NCBI RefSeq assembly: GCF_014384785.1
Contig: NZ_JACRSU010000002.1
Location: 496,001 to 560,000 of the forward strand
Source of the DNA: Congzhengia minquanensis
GTDB lineage: Bacteria > Bacillota > Clostridia > UBA1381 > UBA9506
Length of the DNA stretch: 64,000 bases
Reading direction: 5' to 3'
Shown: in pieces, positions 52,417 through 62,200 of the stretch
How the letters are laid out: every line of letters begins with the position of its first letter
Numbering within the stretch: the stretch's first letter is position 1
Notes under the pieces: model-generated
Seen by the model: the letters and a program-made list of their open reading frames with translations, nothing else
The model's database searches: none
What the model was told of the DNA's origin: nothing
Position numbers and translations under genes: made by a program

Positions 52417-55400
52417 ATATTAAAAACCATCCCGAAAAATATAGTATCGTGGATAAAAACACCTACAGGTGCTATAACGGCAACAATAACAGGTGTAATG
52501 TTTTTATGGAAAGCAATTGAAACACTTCAACATAAAAATGAGGAAGCGGCAAGGGTTTCAAGAGAATTAGCAGATGAAGAGGTTGAAAATCGTCAAGAAC
52601 AATTATCTTCTCTTGAAGAACTTCAAAAAAAACTAGTATCAACTGGCGGTGACAAACAAGCATTAGCACAGATACAAAATGAATTAAATGATGCAATTGG
52701 CGAAACACCTGGATTGCTAAATGATGAATCTAATGCTTATGAATCTGCGACAAAAAAATTGTGGGCAAAAATTGAAGCAGAAAAAGCAGCGTTAAAAGTT
52801 TCAAAAATGAGGCAAAAGGAAGCTGCTAGAGACCAATTTAATTCCAATGTAGGCAATACTTCATATAATCCGTTTGATTTTTCTGCTGAAGACATGAGAG
52901 CTATAGCATGGGATAATTCATATAGCGAAGAAAGTGCTACACATTTTTATGCTAAAAGACAATTAGGGAACAATCTTGTCATAGGTAGGAAAATTAGTAA
53001 AGAAGAATGGGCAAATTTTTGGAAAGAGCAAGTAGAGTATGCTAAAATTTCATGGGAAGATGTAGTTTCTGAATATTCTGGAACTGGTGGTAAAAGTTTT
53101 GCAGAAGGTATTTTAGAAACACTTGTTACATCTGGTTATGGGGATAAAGATATAGATAGGTTGTTGCCACAATTATTAGACAACGATGAATTTACTAAGG
53201 CTATAGATGAGTATCTATCAAGTTTATCTGACCCTAATAAGAATAGTGACAGTGCAAAGAAAAATGTTGAACAAATTATTGAATCCATTTCAAATCAATT
53301 TCCTAAATTAAATAAGTTTTTAGATGATTATTGGTATAATCTTGTTTCCGGTAGCGAAAATGCTAAAGATAGCATAGATAATTTCATAGAAAACTACGAA
53401 GCAAAATTAAAATCTCTTAATGAAGAACTTGATAAAATTCAGTCTGCATATCAGACAGTAGCTGCCGCTATTGAAGAGTATAACGAAAATGGCTATTTAT
53501 CTGTTGACACATATCAAAAGCTATTAGAACTTGCCCCTGAATACATGTCAATGTTAATGGATGAAAGTGGTAATTTAACATTAACAAAAGAGTCTTGGAG
53601 ACTTTTAACTGAGGCTAAAATCCGTGACATGTATCAGACACAAGCAAATCAATATATTGAAAGCATAAAGGCGGCTGCCGACAGTGGTAATCTTGAACAG
53701 CTTGATAAATTAACACAAGGTTATAAAAATCTTGCTGAAGCTAAAGTTATTGATTATAAGGCTACATTAGCAACGCTAAACCTTACTGATGAACAAAGAG
53801 CCGGAGCTGAAGCTTATTTATCTGGTTTAGAAAAGGCGATGAATCAAACCATTGCAGGGCTGGGGAAAGGTGGAATGGGCGGAGGCTCAAACACTGCCAA
53901 AAAACAAGAAGACCTTGCAAAACAAGTTCGTGAAAAAGAAAAGCAGATTGAGGAAGCATGGGAAAAGGAACGTCTTGAACAGTTAAAAGATGATCTTGAA
54001 AAGCGTAAAAATGAGATAGAAAAATACAAAAACTATATTGAGACGCTTGACTTTGGGCTTGGTATAATAGAAACTAGCGATTATTCTGGTAAAATTGATT
54101 TGCTTAGTCAAAAGTATGCAAAAATATCAGATTATACACATCAATTAAATGATGAATTGTCGCGTGTTTTAGAAATGCCATATAAAACCGCATCTGAAGC
54201 GCAGGAAATTGCAAATCGTGTAAAGGAAATTGGTTCTGAATTAACTAACAACAAGAAGATATTAAAAGAGACAATTGTTGAAATGCAAAAAGCTCGTATT
54301 GAAGCGACACGAGCAGCTACGATTGACATTACTAACGGTTTGGCCGAAGGGTTAGAACGTACAATGTGGGCGTTTGATCAATTAGAAAATCCATATAATA
54401 GAACAAATGACTTTTTAGATTCTATGATGTCGTTTGATTCATTATTTGGTGAAGTTTCTGAATTAGATAAGGAACTTGAGAAAAAGAAACAGCACGATAA
54501 AGCGTTAATTGCAGAAGAACAAGCCACACAAGATACCATTCATCAAATTGTTACTGATGCTTTAGAACTGCAAGCGGAAGAAAATGCAAAAACCAGAGCT
54601 GAAGAACGAGCTAAATTGGAAGAGGAACTTGCTGAAATTTCCAAAGAGTATAAGGCTACATTAGATACTGCTGCTACTAATACTGAAAATACAAAAAATA
54701 AAATTACTGGTAGTTTTAACTCGGTTGCTGATAGTGCTGGAACCATGCAGCAAAATGTTGAGACACATTTTGGAAACATGGAAACAAGTGTTACGACCCA
54801 TGTTGATAATACTATTACAAAGATTGATGAGTTAAAAGAAAAATTAGCTGATGCCAATTCTTCAACTTTTAATCCAAATAATAGTACTCCAAACGCAATA
54901 GCAAAGTCGCTTGTTCCTGATTACAAAAGAATTTCAAGCCCTTATGGAATGAGGAAACACCCAATAACAGGTGAGACTAAAATGCATAATGGCATTGATA
55001 TTGCAGCCGACGAAGGAACTGATATTAAAGCCGCAGCCAGCGGAACTGTTTTGTTGGCTGGTAATAATGGTGGCTATGGTAATTGTGTTATCATTTCACA
55101 TAGTGATGGAACTCAAACACTTTACGGCCATGCTTCAAAGCTTTTGGTATCGGCAGGGCAGAAAGTAGAAAAGGGTCAGGTCATTGCAAAGGTGGGTTCT
55201 ACGGGCAATTCCACCGGAAACCACCTACATTTTGAAACTAGAATAAATGGTAAAAGTTATGATCCAACATTTTGGGCTTCAACTCACGCTAATGGCACAA
55301 AAGATTTTGGAATTGCCGGAGAGAATTATAAGAAAGAATACGCAATTAACAAAAAAACTGGTGAATGGTCTGTTATTGACTCCCCTACTCTATTTGATAA

Positions 55401-58137
55401 AGACAAATTTGAAATTGTAGGAGAAGATGTATCTGAGAAGATAGATAAGCCGATTGATACATTTGCAAAAGGAACGATTGTTCTTCCAGAAGGTCTTGGG
55501 AAATATTATACTTATGAAGCATGGAATAGAAAAGAACAAGGGAAAACAAACTGGAACAAAGATTCCCTGCAAAGAAAGTTGGTAGATGTATCAACAGAGA
55601 AAAAAGACCATTGGTTTAATGCAGAAGGTTATGGACTTGTTGCAAATAGATACGTCGTTGCTGTCACAGATACATTTGGCAGTGTTGGTGACTATATTAA
55701 TATTTATAATGCTGACGGAACAATTATTCCGGCGGTTATTGGTGATATTAAAAATCAGTCTGACGCAGGTGCTAATAAATGGGGGCATGACAACGGAGCC
55801 AGTGTTGTTGAATTTATGACGAATTGGGGGAAAGGACATTCCAACCCCAAAGGCAACGGCGGCGTATTAAAAATTGAAAATATAGGTAACTATTTTGATA
55901 ATCCAGAATTGGCGGCAAACACAAAAATAGTTTCTGATAATACCCAAGCATTAGACGAAAATACAAAAATAACGGAAGAGAGCGTAGACACTAACCCATT
56001 TTCTGATGCTAATATTAGTAAAACGGTTTCTGAAATTGAAGCTTTAGGGCAACTGAATAAGGATAAATCGGATAGTTATAGAAGGAATCGGGCTTCTGAG
56101 ATAAATTATGCAAGAATTAATTATGAATTAAGCGACATTGAATTTTATACTCAACAAAAAGATTTAATTGAAACTCTTTTAAATGGCAATGACGATATTC
56201 TTGGCTTTTATGATATGGAAAAAGAGGCCATTGAAAAATGGGGAGCGGCAATTCAAGAAGCAAGAGATTCAGGTGCGACGCAAGAAGCAATTGACGCTTT
56301 AGAACAAGCTATGCAAGATGAATTAACATCATTTAAGGAGTTAATTACGAATCAAACGGAAATACTTTATGAGTTTGATAAAAAGATAGCTGAAAAAAAG
56401 GTAAACGACTCTAAAAAATGGTGGAATTCTATTGTTGCCGGATTTGATAACGAGCAAATTTATCGAGATAAGCGTGTTGATGATTTGGCAAGTCTTGAAT
56501 CTTTAACGGAAGACCCGATCGCAAAAGCCATTCTAAGAAACAGAAAATATAAAGAAAATCAAGATACTGTAAATTATTCTAAAGCTTCTCAAAAGGCAAA
56601 CGGCGAACAGCGCGATGCTGTGATGGCACAATTGTTCCGATTTTTAGACGGGAATGCTATTACCGATATAAACGGTGTAAAGTTAAATCCTACAGATTGG
56701 TTTAACATTGATGGAAGTATTTCAGATGAATTTGAACGGGATATGAAGGATATCATATCACGATATGGAGAAGCGGTTGACACTGAAATACGTGGGCTTG
56801 TTGAAGGCATTTCGATTTTTGGACAAGCAATTAATAATAATATTGAGGCCGGTAAAAAAGCGCAAAATGAATTGTATGCTTCAGACCAAGAAAGAAAACA
56901 AGAATTTATAAACGCTGTACAAAAAGCCATTGATATTGAAACGAAAGCTATTGAAAAACAAAAAGAGAATTTAAATGAGCAAATCACTTATTATAATTCT
57001 TTAAATACTCTTCTTTCAAAATACTATTCTGTAACCAATAGCATTACAGAAGCACATCATAACATTAACAAAGAATTGAAAGCTGCACAAACGTCCTATA
57101 AATATCTTGATGCGCAAACCCGTCTGTTGTTATTTAACGAAAAGGATTATATTGCGTTAACAAAAGAGCTAAACGATATTCAGGTTAAAGCAAATAATTT
57201 AAAAAGTCGCTATGAATATGATTTGCAACACGCTCAGAAAGAAGATATTGCTGAAATAACAAACAACTATGAAAGACAGTATGATTTGTTAATGAAACAA
57301 TATGAAATTTCTAAAGCACAGTTGGAAGTTGATAAAAAGCGCACTCAGTTAAATAATATTTTAAATGAACGTAACGTCAGAATGTTTGTTAACGGGCAAT
57401 GGCAATGGGTGGCAAATACACAAGATGTTATAAATGCGCAGAATGATTTAGAAGACGCGAAGTATTCTCTATCTAATGCTGAAACACAGAAATACCAAAC
57501 CGGCGAAACAAATAAGTTATCTGCAAAGACAGACGATTTAAGTACGCAAATTAATTATTTAGATTCTCAGATAACCGAAATTAACGACCGTTGGAATAAA
57601 ATAACGGAAATTGCAGAAGGCGGCGTTTTATCTGTTAGTCAGGCGTGGTCTGATTTGGTATTGACAGACAGTGAATATTTAGATAGTTTTGTTTCTGATA
57701 TTACCAGTGCCTTTAGTCCTCTTTATGAAATGTTAACTGGCAAAAATTTTGTACCACTTCAGGAATATAAAGGGTATGAAAGAAGCATAGAACCCGAAAG
57801 TGGGTATCATAAGTCCGGATACGCCAAAATAGAAGAAGACGAGTCTTATAGTCGTAGCACGATTAATTCAGATGACTATGTTGTATTAACGCCTGATGAT
57901 GTGGCTAAAAATCTCGGGATTACTCCGTTAACACAGCGAGATTATTCTAAACTGGTCGCTTCTCCACCAGATATAAAAGGGATTACGAAATCTTATCCTT
58001 TGCCTGAAACAACAAACAGGACAAACAATAATGTGACAAATGTTGATAACAGCGTGACAGTAAATGGTGTGAAATTATCAGAACAAGACTCAAAAGCTGT
58101 TAATGAAGCATTAAGGAGACATATAGCGATTCATTAA
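52417..58137 (+). CDS. Tail tape measure protein, exon 2, with M23 peptidase domain
   Basis: 1906 residues continuing the tape measure after splicing. It begins ILKTIPKNIVSWIKTPTG at ATA 52417; a frame-internal ATG at 52498 is not a natural start. Most is helical coiled coil. Residues ~830-945 of this exon form an M23 metallopeptidase (MHNGIDIAADEGTDI, then GNHLHFETR with the zinc His residues), which would cut peptidoglycan as the tail penetrates. The sequence after it is beta-rich, then more helices, ending LRRHIAIH. Followed by a terminator. Confidence 0.85.
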   Translation: MLKTIPKNIVSWIKTPTGAITATITGVMFLWKAIETLQHKNEEAARVSRELADEEVENRQEQLSSLEELQKKLVSTGGDKQALAQIQNELNDAIGETPGLLNDESNAYESATKKLWAKIEAEKAALKVSKMRQKEAARDQFNSNVGNTSYNPFDFSAEDMRAIAWDNSYSEESATHFYAKRQLGNNLVIGRKISKEEWANFWKEQVEYAKISWEDVVSEYSGTGGKSFAEGILETLVTSGYGDKDIDRLLPQLLDNDEFTKAIDEYLSSLSDPNKNSDSAKKNVEQIIESISNQFPKLNKFLDDYWYNLVSGSENAKDSIDNFIENYEAKLKSLNEELDKIQSAYQTVAAAIEEYNENGYLSVDTYQKLLELAPEYMSMLMDESGNLTLTKESWRLLTEAKIRDMYQTQANQYIESIKAAADSGNLEQLDKLTQGYKNLAEAKVIDYKATLATLNLTDEQRAGAEAYLSGLEKAMNQTIAGLGKGGMGGGSNTAKKQEDLAKQVREKEKQIEEAWEKERLEQLKDDLEKRKNEIEKYKNYIETLDFGLGIIETSDYSGKIDLLSQKYAKISDYTHQLNDELSRVLEMPYKTASEAQEIANRVKEIGSELTNNKKILKETIVEMQKARIEATRAATIDITNGLAEGLERTMWAFDQLENPYNRTNDFLDSMMSFDSLFGEVSELDKELEKKKQHDKALIAEEQATQDTIHQIVTDALELQAEENAKTRAEERAKLEEELAEISKEYKATLDTAATNTENTKNKITGSFNSVADSAGTMQQNVETHFGNMETSVTTHVDNTITKIDELKEKLADANSSTFNPNNSTPNAIAKSLVPDYKRISSPYGMRKHPITGETKMHNGIDIAADEGTDIKAAASGTVLLAGNNGGYGNCVIISHSDGTQTLYGHASKLLVSAGQKVEKGQVIAKVGSTGNSTGNHLHFETRINGKSYDPTFWASTHANGTKDFGIAGENYKKEYAINKKTGEWSVIDSPTLFDKDKFEIVGEDVSEKIDKPIDTFAKGTIVLPEGLGKYYTYEAWNRKEQGKTNWNKDSLQRKLVDVSTEKKDHWFNAEGYGLVANRYVVAVTDTFGSVGDYINIYNADGTIIPAVIGDIKNQSDAGANKWGHDNGASVVEFMTNWGKGHSNPKGNGGVLKIENIGNYFDNPELAANTKIVSDNTQALDENTKITEESVDTNPFSDANISKTVSEIEALGQLNKDKSDSYRRNRASEINYARINYELSDIEFYTQQKDLIETLLNGNDDILGFYDMEKEAIEKWGAAIQEARDSGATQEAIDALEQAMQDELTSFKELITNQTEILYEFDKKIAEKKVNDSKKWWNSIVAGFDNEQIYRDKRVDDLASLESLTEDPIAKAILRNRKYKENQDTVNYSKASQKANGEQRDAVMAQLFRFLDGNAITDINGVKLNPTDWFNIDGSISDEFERDMKDIISRYGEAVDTEIRGLVEGISIFGQAINNNIEAGKKAQNELYASDQERKQEFINAVQKAIDIETKAIEKQKENLNEQITYYNSLNTLLSKYYSVTNSITEAHHNINKELKAAQTSYKYLDAQTRLLLFNEKDYIALTKELNDIQVKANNLKSRYEYDLQHAQKEDIAEITNNYERQYDLLMKQYEISKAQLEVDKKRTQLNNILNERNVRMFVNGQWQWVANTQDVINAQNDLEDAKYSLSNAETQKYQTGETNKLSAKTDDLSTQINYLDSQITEINDRWNKITEIAEGGVLSVSQAWSDLVLTDSEYLDSFVSDITSAFSPLYEMLTGKNFVPLQEYKGYERSIEPESGYHKSGYAKIEEDESYSRSTINSDDYVVLTPDDVAKNLGITPLTQRDYSKLVASPPDIKGITKSYPLPETTNRTNNNVTNVDNSVTVNGVKLSEQDSKAVNEALRRHIAIH

Positions 58138-58150
58138 TACGATGTGGTAT

Positions 58151-58189
58151 GAGACTGTTCTTTTTGGGCAGTCTCTACTTTGTTTTTTT
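58151..58189 (+). terminator. Terminator after the tape measure gene
   Basis: GAGACTG (58151-58157) pairs with CAGTCTC (58169-58175), followed after a short gap by TTTTTTT. Confidence 0.65.
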
Positions 58190-58201
58190 GATACAAAATT
58201 T

Positions 58202-58230
58202 GTTGAAAATAATAACTATTTGGTGTATAA
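58202..58230 (+). promoter_or_regulatory. Promoter of the second ATPase cargo unit
   Basis: TTGAAA (58202-58207) and TATAAT (58225-58230) with 17-base spacer, just before the unknown gene at 58248. Confidence 0.65.
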
Positions 58231-58247
58231 TGGAAAGGAAGTGATAA

Positions 58248-59258
58248 TTGCTGAAAGGAAACAAAGACAAAATGATTGATCTGATAAAATACAAACAAAA
58301 CAATCCTGTAAATTCGGAAGTTGAAGCTTTATTTGCGGTTACTATCCCAATACTAAGAGGAATACTATATTCTTTAAAAAGAGAAGTAGTTGCCGATGTT
58401 GGTGGTTACGATAATATATCTTTAAATTTATTGTCCCGTTTGTATCGTGAAGGAGACGGTGATTGTGGTATTTGTTTTGAATATGCAGTACATGATGCAA
58501 TTGTCAACAATAATCCATTAGTTTTAGAACGCATTGATACAGTATTGCAGAAATTTTGTAAAATTAAACAAGGTTCTCCTACATCTATATTATTTGGGGC
58601 TGAAAAGAATGGAGCCATGCAGTTAATTGAAACTGTAAATGAGCATTTAACGGATGAATCTGCATTATTAACTGGAACAAAAGGTCAACCAATAAAATTA
58701 AAGAAACATATACAAGGTGTTATTAATGCATTTAGAAAACCTTCTGAAAGAGAAAAATTACCCAATAGTATTAACGGTTTATGGAAGGCTGATTTATTTG
58801 TGGGGAAGTCGGAGCCTGATAAATGGATTGGAACAACTGTAAAAATAAACCCTTCATTATTAGAAGCAGCAAGGGGACTTAGGATGGCAATAGTCCCTGC
58901 AAAGCAAGGGAAAAATGACAAAATATATTTACACGAAACAAAAAATTTGATTGTGTGTCCTTTACCATATGACCATTCATTTACAGAAATATTTTACAGA
59001 GCTTGGTTATCAGTAAAATATTTTATGAATTGCGGGGCGAATTTACCGCCGGAATCTTTGTTGCCATATGGTGCAGATAGATTTGTTTGTAAGTTTATGG
59101 TCGAGAGAAATAAGTTCACTGTTAACGAAGTGTTAAATGCAATGGATATAGTGAAACAACCTTATCTTTTAGATACAGAAGAAAAAGAAGCAAAGGTAAC
59201 TGCTACTTTTGAGCAAAATGCATTAAATACATTGGTTGCACCAATGTCTATAAAATAA
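58248..59258 (+). CDS. Unknown protein of the ATPase cargo unit, nuclease-like pattern
   Basis: 336 residues, TTG start after AAAGGAAG. The middle LWKADLFVGKSEPDKWIGTTVKIN (acidic residue, then a T-V-K strand) resembles a PD-(D/E)XK nuclease core, but the match is weak. The second half (LRMAIVPAKQGK ... LPYDHSFTEIFYRAWLSVKYF) is mixed. It is followed 87 bases later by an AAA ATPase with a separate promoter-like box. Unknown protein plus ATPase resembles two-gene anti-phage systems; no named system is recognised. Confidence 0.5.
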   Translation: MLKGNKDKMIDLIKYKQNNPVNSEVEALFAVTIPILRGILYSLKREVVADVGGYDNISLNLLSRLYREGDGDCGICFEYAVHDAIVNNNPLVLERIDTVLQKFCKIKQGSPTSILFGAEKNGAMQLIETVNEHLTDESALLTGTKGQPIKLKKHIQGVINAFRKPSEREKLPNSINGLWKADLFVGKSEPDKWIGTTVKINPSLLEAARGLRMAIVPAKQGKNDKIYLHETKNLIVCPLPYDHSFTEIFYRAWLSVKYFMNCGANLPPESLLPYGADRFVCKFMVERNKFTVNEVLNAMDIVKQPYLLDTEEKEAKVTATFEQNALNTLVAPMSIK

Positions 59259-59345
59259 GGCATGGTTCACATCAATATGCTTGATTGATTTACTAAAATA
59301 TGTTATACTATTTCTATAAACTTATAGCGTGAGGAGTGATTTTTT

Positions 59346-60527
59346 TTGATTAATATTGTTAATCCATATACTCCGGGGTCTGGACGTATTCCCGGCTATT
59401 TAGCGGGAAGGGATTCAATCATTGAGGAAGCCAAGAGATGTATTGTATCAACTCAAGCCCAGTTCCCTGAAAGGTCAATTGCATATTACGGATTACGCGG
59501 AGTGGGTAAAACTGTATTGCTCAACGCTATTGAAAATATTGCCGATGACTTAAATGTATTGTATGAGCATATTGAGATAAAAGAAAACAATTCTTTTATT
59601 AAGGATGTTTCAATCGCAAGCCAAAGATTGTTAAATCAGATGAGCTTTAAAGAAAATGCCAAAGATAAATTAAACAAAGTAATTGCCGCAATTAAACAAC
59701 TGAGAGTTACAATTAATCCGGCTGATAATACTCCATCAGCAGAGATAGCTGATTTAACTATACCTGATAGCCTTTCTAATGATGTAACAGAACTTTTTGT
59801 ATCATTGGGAAAACTTGCATTTGACACTGGGAACACTATTTGTTTTTTTATAGATGAAATTCAATACGTTGAAGACGAGCAATTGGAGGCATTATTAATG
59901 GCTCTCCATCGAGTCAATCAATTACGTTTGCCAATTTTAGTTTTCTGTGCAGGACTTCCTAAGATACTTAAAACTTTTGGAGATATTAAATCCTATTCTG
60001 AAAGATTGTTTCAATATACACAAATTGATTCTTTGAAAAACAATGATGCTATTAATGCGATAATTGAACCGGCTAAACCATTTAATGTGAAATATACGGA
60101 AGGTGCTATTGCTGAAATATTATTGGCTACTGGATGTTATCCATATTTCCTTCAAGAGCTTTGCAGTACCATATGGAGCATTTATGATAAAAACATAATA
60201 CAGAAAGATGATGTAATATCTGCGATACCATATTCTCTTGAGAATCTTGATAATAGTTTTTTTCAAATAAGATTTGAAAGGTGTACAGAAACTGAAAGAA
60301 AATTTATGTATGCTATGGTAAAATGCGGCGAGCTTCCTTGTACCATAGCTAATGTTGCACGAATAATGAACCGAAATGTGAAAAGTATATCTCCTATTAG
60401 AGCACAGTTAATCAATAAAGGGTTAATATATTCTACTGGGTATGCGGAGATTGATTTTACTGTCCCAAAGTTTGATGATTTTTTGAAACGATTAAATCCT
60501 GAGATTAATGTTTGCTTAAATAGATAA
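59346..60527 (+). CDS. AAA ATPase with C-terminal winged helix (paralogue 2)
   Basis: 393 residues, the same family as the gene at 39801: INIVNPYTPGSGRIPGYLAG opening, Walker A GLRGVGKT (~residues 51-58), Walker B CFFIDEIQ (~171), and the ARIMNRNVKSISPIRAQLIN winged-helix end. The two are homologous along their whole length. TTG start after GTGAGGAGTGA. A TATACT box and TTGATT (59281-59310) may give it its own promoter. The repeated capture of this family in one phage hints at a shared defensive or stabilising use. Confidence 0.8.
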   Translation: MINIVNPYTPGSGRIPGYLAGRDSIIEEAKRCIVSTQAQFPERSIAYYGLRGVGKTVLLNAIENIADDLNVLYEHIEIKENNSFIKDVSIASQRLLNQMSFKENAKDKLNKVIAAIKQLRVTINPADNTPSAEIADLTIPDSLSNDVTELFVSLGKLAFDTGNTICFFIDEIQYVEDEQLEALLMALHRVNQLRLPILVFCAGLPKILKTFGDIKSYSERLFQYTQIDSLKNNDAINAIIEPAKPFNVKYTEGAIAEILLATGCYPYFLQELCSTIWSIYDKNIIQKDDVISAIPYSLENLDNSFFQIRFERCTETERKFMYAMVKCGELPCTIANVARIMNRNVKSISPIRAQLINKGLIYSTGYAEIDFTVPKFDDFLKRLNPEINVCLNR

Positions 60528-60595
60528 TGTGACGATGCTTTAGAGATAGAAATATTTATTTTATAATATTGCTATTAAAGCTTTGGGGGATAAAA

Positions 60596-61426
60596 ATGAG
60601 ATTAATAAACATGTACTATCTAATAAAAGATAACTATTTTGCAATTTTAGATTTAGACTTTAAAATAATGTCGGGGAATATTTCGGATAGTGAGGATAGC
60701 CTATTACTGTGGTTAAATGCTCAACAAGCTTTACGGAATTTAAAAAAAATTGGGTGTTTTAATGATATTATTAATGAAACTACTAATTTAATTAATAAAA
60801 AAGTTAACGATTCAAATGGTTCGGGGTTTAGTGCACTAGATTTTGAAACGATTCAATCAAACATTACATCATTATCAGATTATATGGATGGCGTTATAAG
60901 ATTCTGTGAAGAACTTGATATTCATAATTTCAGACCGGGGTTTGACGTAAAATTCCCAGTTACTAAAAATTTTTCTGAGCTTACTGAATACGTTAATACC
61001 TTAAATAATGTTTTCACTCAATGTCCATATTTAAATATTAAAGATCAACAATTTGAGTTAGAATCATTTGATATTGGCGGGACATGGATGAAATTTTCTG
61101 TTGGTGCTGAATCTGAACCCATTTTTCGCAATTTGATTGTTATTTTAAATAGATGTACCAAAATAAAATTGCACATGTTAACTTGTAAACAACAAGAAGA
61201 GCAATATAACATATTAAGTATGCAAAATGATATGATAGAAAGTGTTAAAAAAGCAAATGAGGAAGCAACAAAGGCGTTAATTCAACAATCTTCTGATGAT
61301 TTGCAAAAATATTTACCCCCATTAACTCCAGAAGAAATAAAGAACTTAAAAATTACTTTAACGGATTTATCAAATCTGTTAGCCAAAGGTATGGAATTTT
61401 ATCCTTCAAAGGGAATGGTTAACTAA
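60596..61426 (+). CDS. Unknown protein downstream of ATPase 2
   Basis: About 276 residues, ATG 60596 after GGGGGATA. The N-terminal helical region (NMYYLIKDNYFAILDLDFKI) is followed by a mixed middle (GGTWMKFSVGAESEP) and a long amphipathic helix, ending TLTDLSNLLAKGMEF. The profile (helical domain, variable core, coiled coil) recalls toxic effectors of abortive systems, but that is speculation. It may be the third component of the ATPase unit. Confidence 0.5.
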   Translation: MRLINMYYLIKDNYFAILDLDFKIMSGNISDSEDSLLLWLNAQQALRNLKKIGCFNDIINETTNLINKKVNDSNGSGFSALDFETIQSNITSLSDYMDGVIRFCEELDIHNFRPGFDVKFPVTKNFSELTEYVNTLNNVFTQCPYLNIKDQQFELESFDIGGTWMKFSVGAESEPIFRNLIVILNRCTKIKLHMLTCKQQEEQYNILSMQNDMIESVKKANEEATKALIQQSSDDLQKYLPPLTPEEIKNLKITLTDLSNLLAKGMEFYPSKGMVN

Positions 61427-61504
61427 TTATTATACTTATGTGAAATGATAATAAAAAAACTAACAAAATGTATTATATGATTTTGTTAAAATTAACAGTA
61501 TTAA

Positions 61505-61660
61505 TATAAATAATTTTATGATATAATAGTTATAGAAAATAAAGGTGTGGAAACCCAAGACGGTTGCCACAATGATACGACAAAACTTAAGATGAGATTA
61601 TAAAATCTCAAATTTTAGTGAGCCATTCTGATTGCGGCAGACGGCTCACTTCTTCTTTTT
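61505..61660 (+). ncRNA. Antisense RNA of the second type I locus
   Basis: The plus-strand promoter (TATAAT at 61516-61521) and following GGTGTGGAAACCCAAGACGG repeat 48162-48221 almost exactly. A hairpin (GTGAGCC...GGCTCAC, 61618-61650) ending in TTCTTCTTTTT terminates it. The convergent toxin on the other strand is broken by IS605. Confidence 0.65.
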
Positions 61661-61790
61661 GTTAATGAATTTATAAGCCACGTGGGCAAGAAAACCCGCG
61701 GTTTTAACCGCGCGGATGATAGCCCACATTTTTTAACTATATGTAGATAATATATTGACTAACATCTACATATATGCTATACTGTTAAGT

Positions 61791-62192
61791 ATGAATAACG
61801 AATATAAACATACAAAGACAACAGTATCATTGATTAACTACCATTTTGTGTTCTGTCCGAGATATAGACGAAAAATATTCAATATCCCTGGAGTAGAACA
61901 GCGTTTCAAAGAACTTGTAATTGCTGAATGTGCCAAGTGCGATATTGAGATACTTGCTATGGAATGCCATATAGACCATGTACATATGTTTTTAAGTGTA
62001 CTTCCTACTATGTCAATTCCAATTATCATGAAACAAATCAAAGGTGCTACATCACTTGTACTTAGAGAAGAATTTAAACAATTAAAATCTATGCCTTCTC
62101 TTTGGACTCGTAGCTATTTTGTAAGTACAGCAGGTAATGTTAGTTCTGAAACTATCAAATGGTATGTTGATACCCAAAAGACCAGACCATAG
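61791..62192 (+). CDS. tnpA: IS200/IS605 transposase TnpA (HUH)
   Basis: 133 residues. ECHIDHVHMFLSV is the HUH metal motif, and the Tyr nucleophile lies in SETIKWYVDTQ near the C-terminus. It catalyses single-strand excision and insertion. ATG 61791 (MNNEYKHTKTTVSLINYHFV) gives the normal family length; the frame from 61755 adds 12 spurious residues. Confidence 0.93.
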   Translation: MNNEYKHTKTTVSLINYHFVFCPRYRRKIFNIPGVEQRFKELVIAECAKCDIEILAMECHIDHVHMFLSVLPTMSIPIIMKQIKGATSLVLREEFKQLKSMPSLWTRSYFVSTAGNVSSETIKWYVDTQKTRP

Positions 62193-62200
62193 GAGTATTC

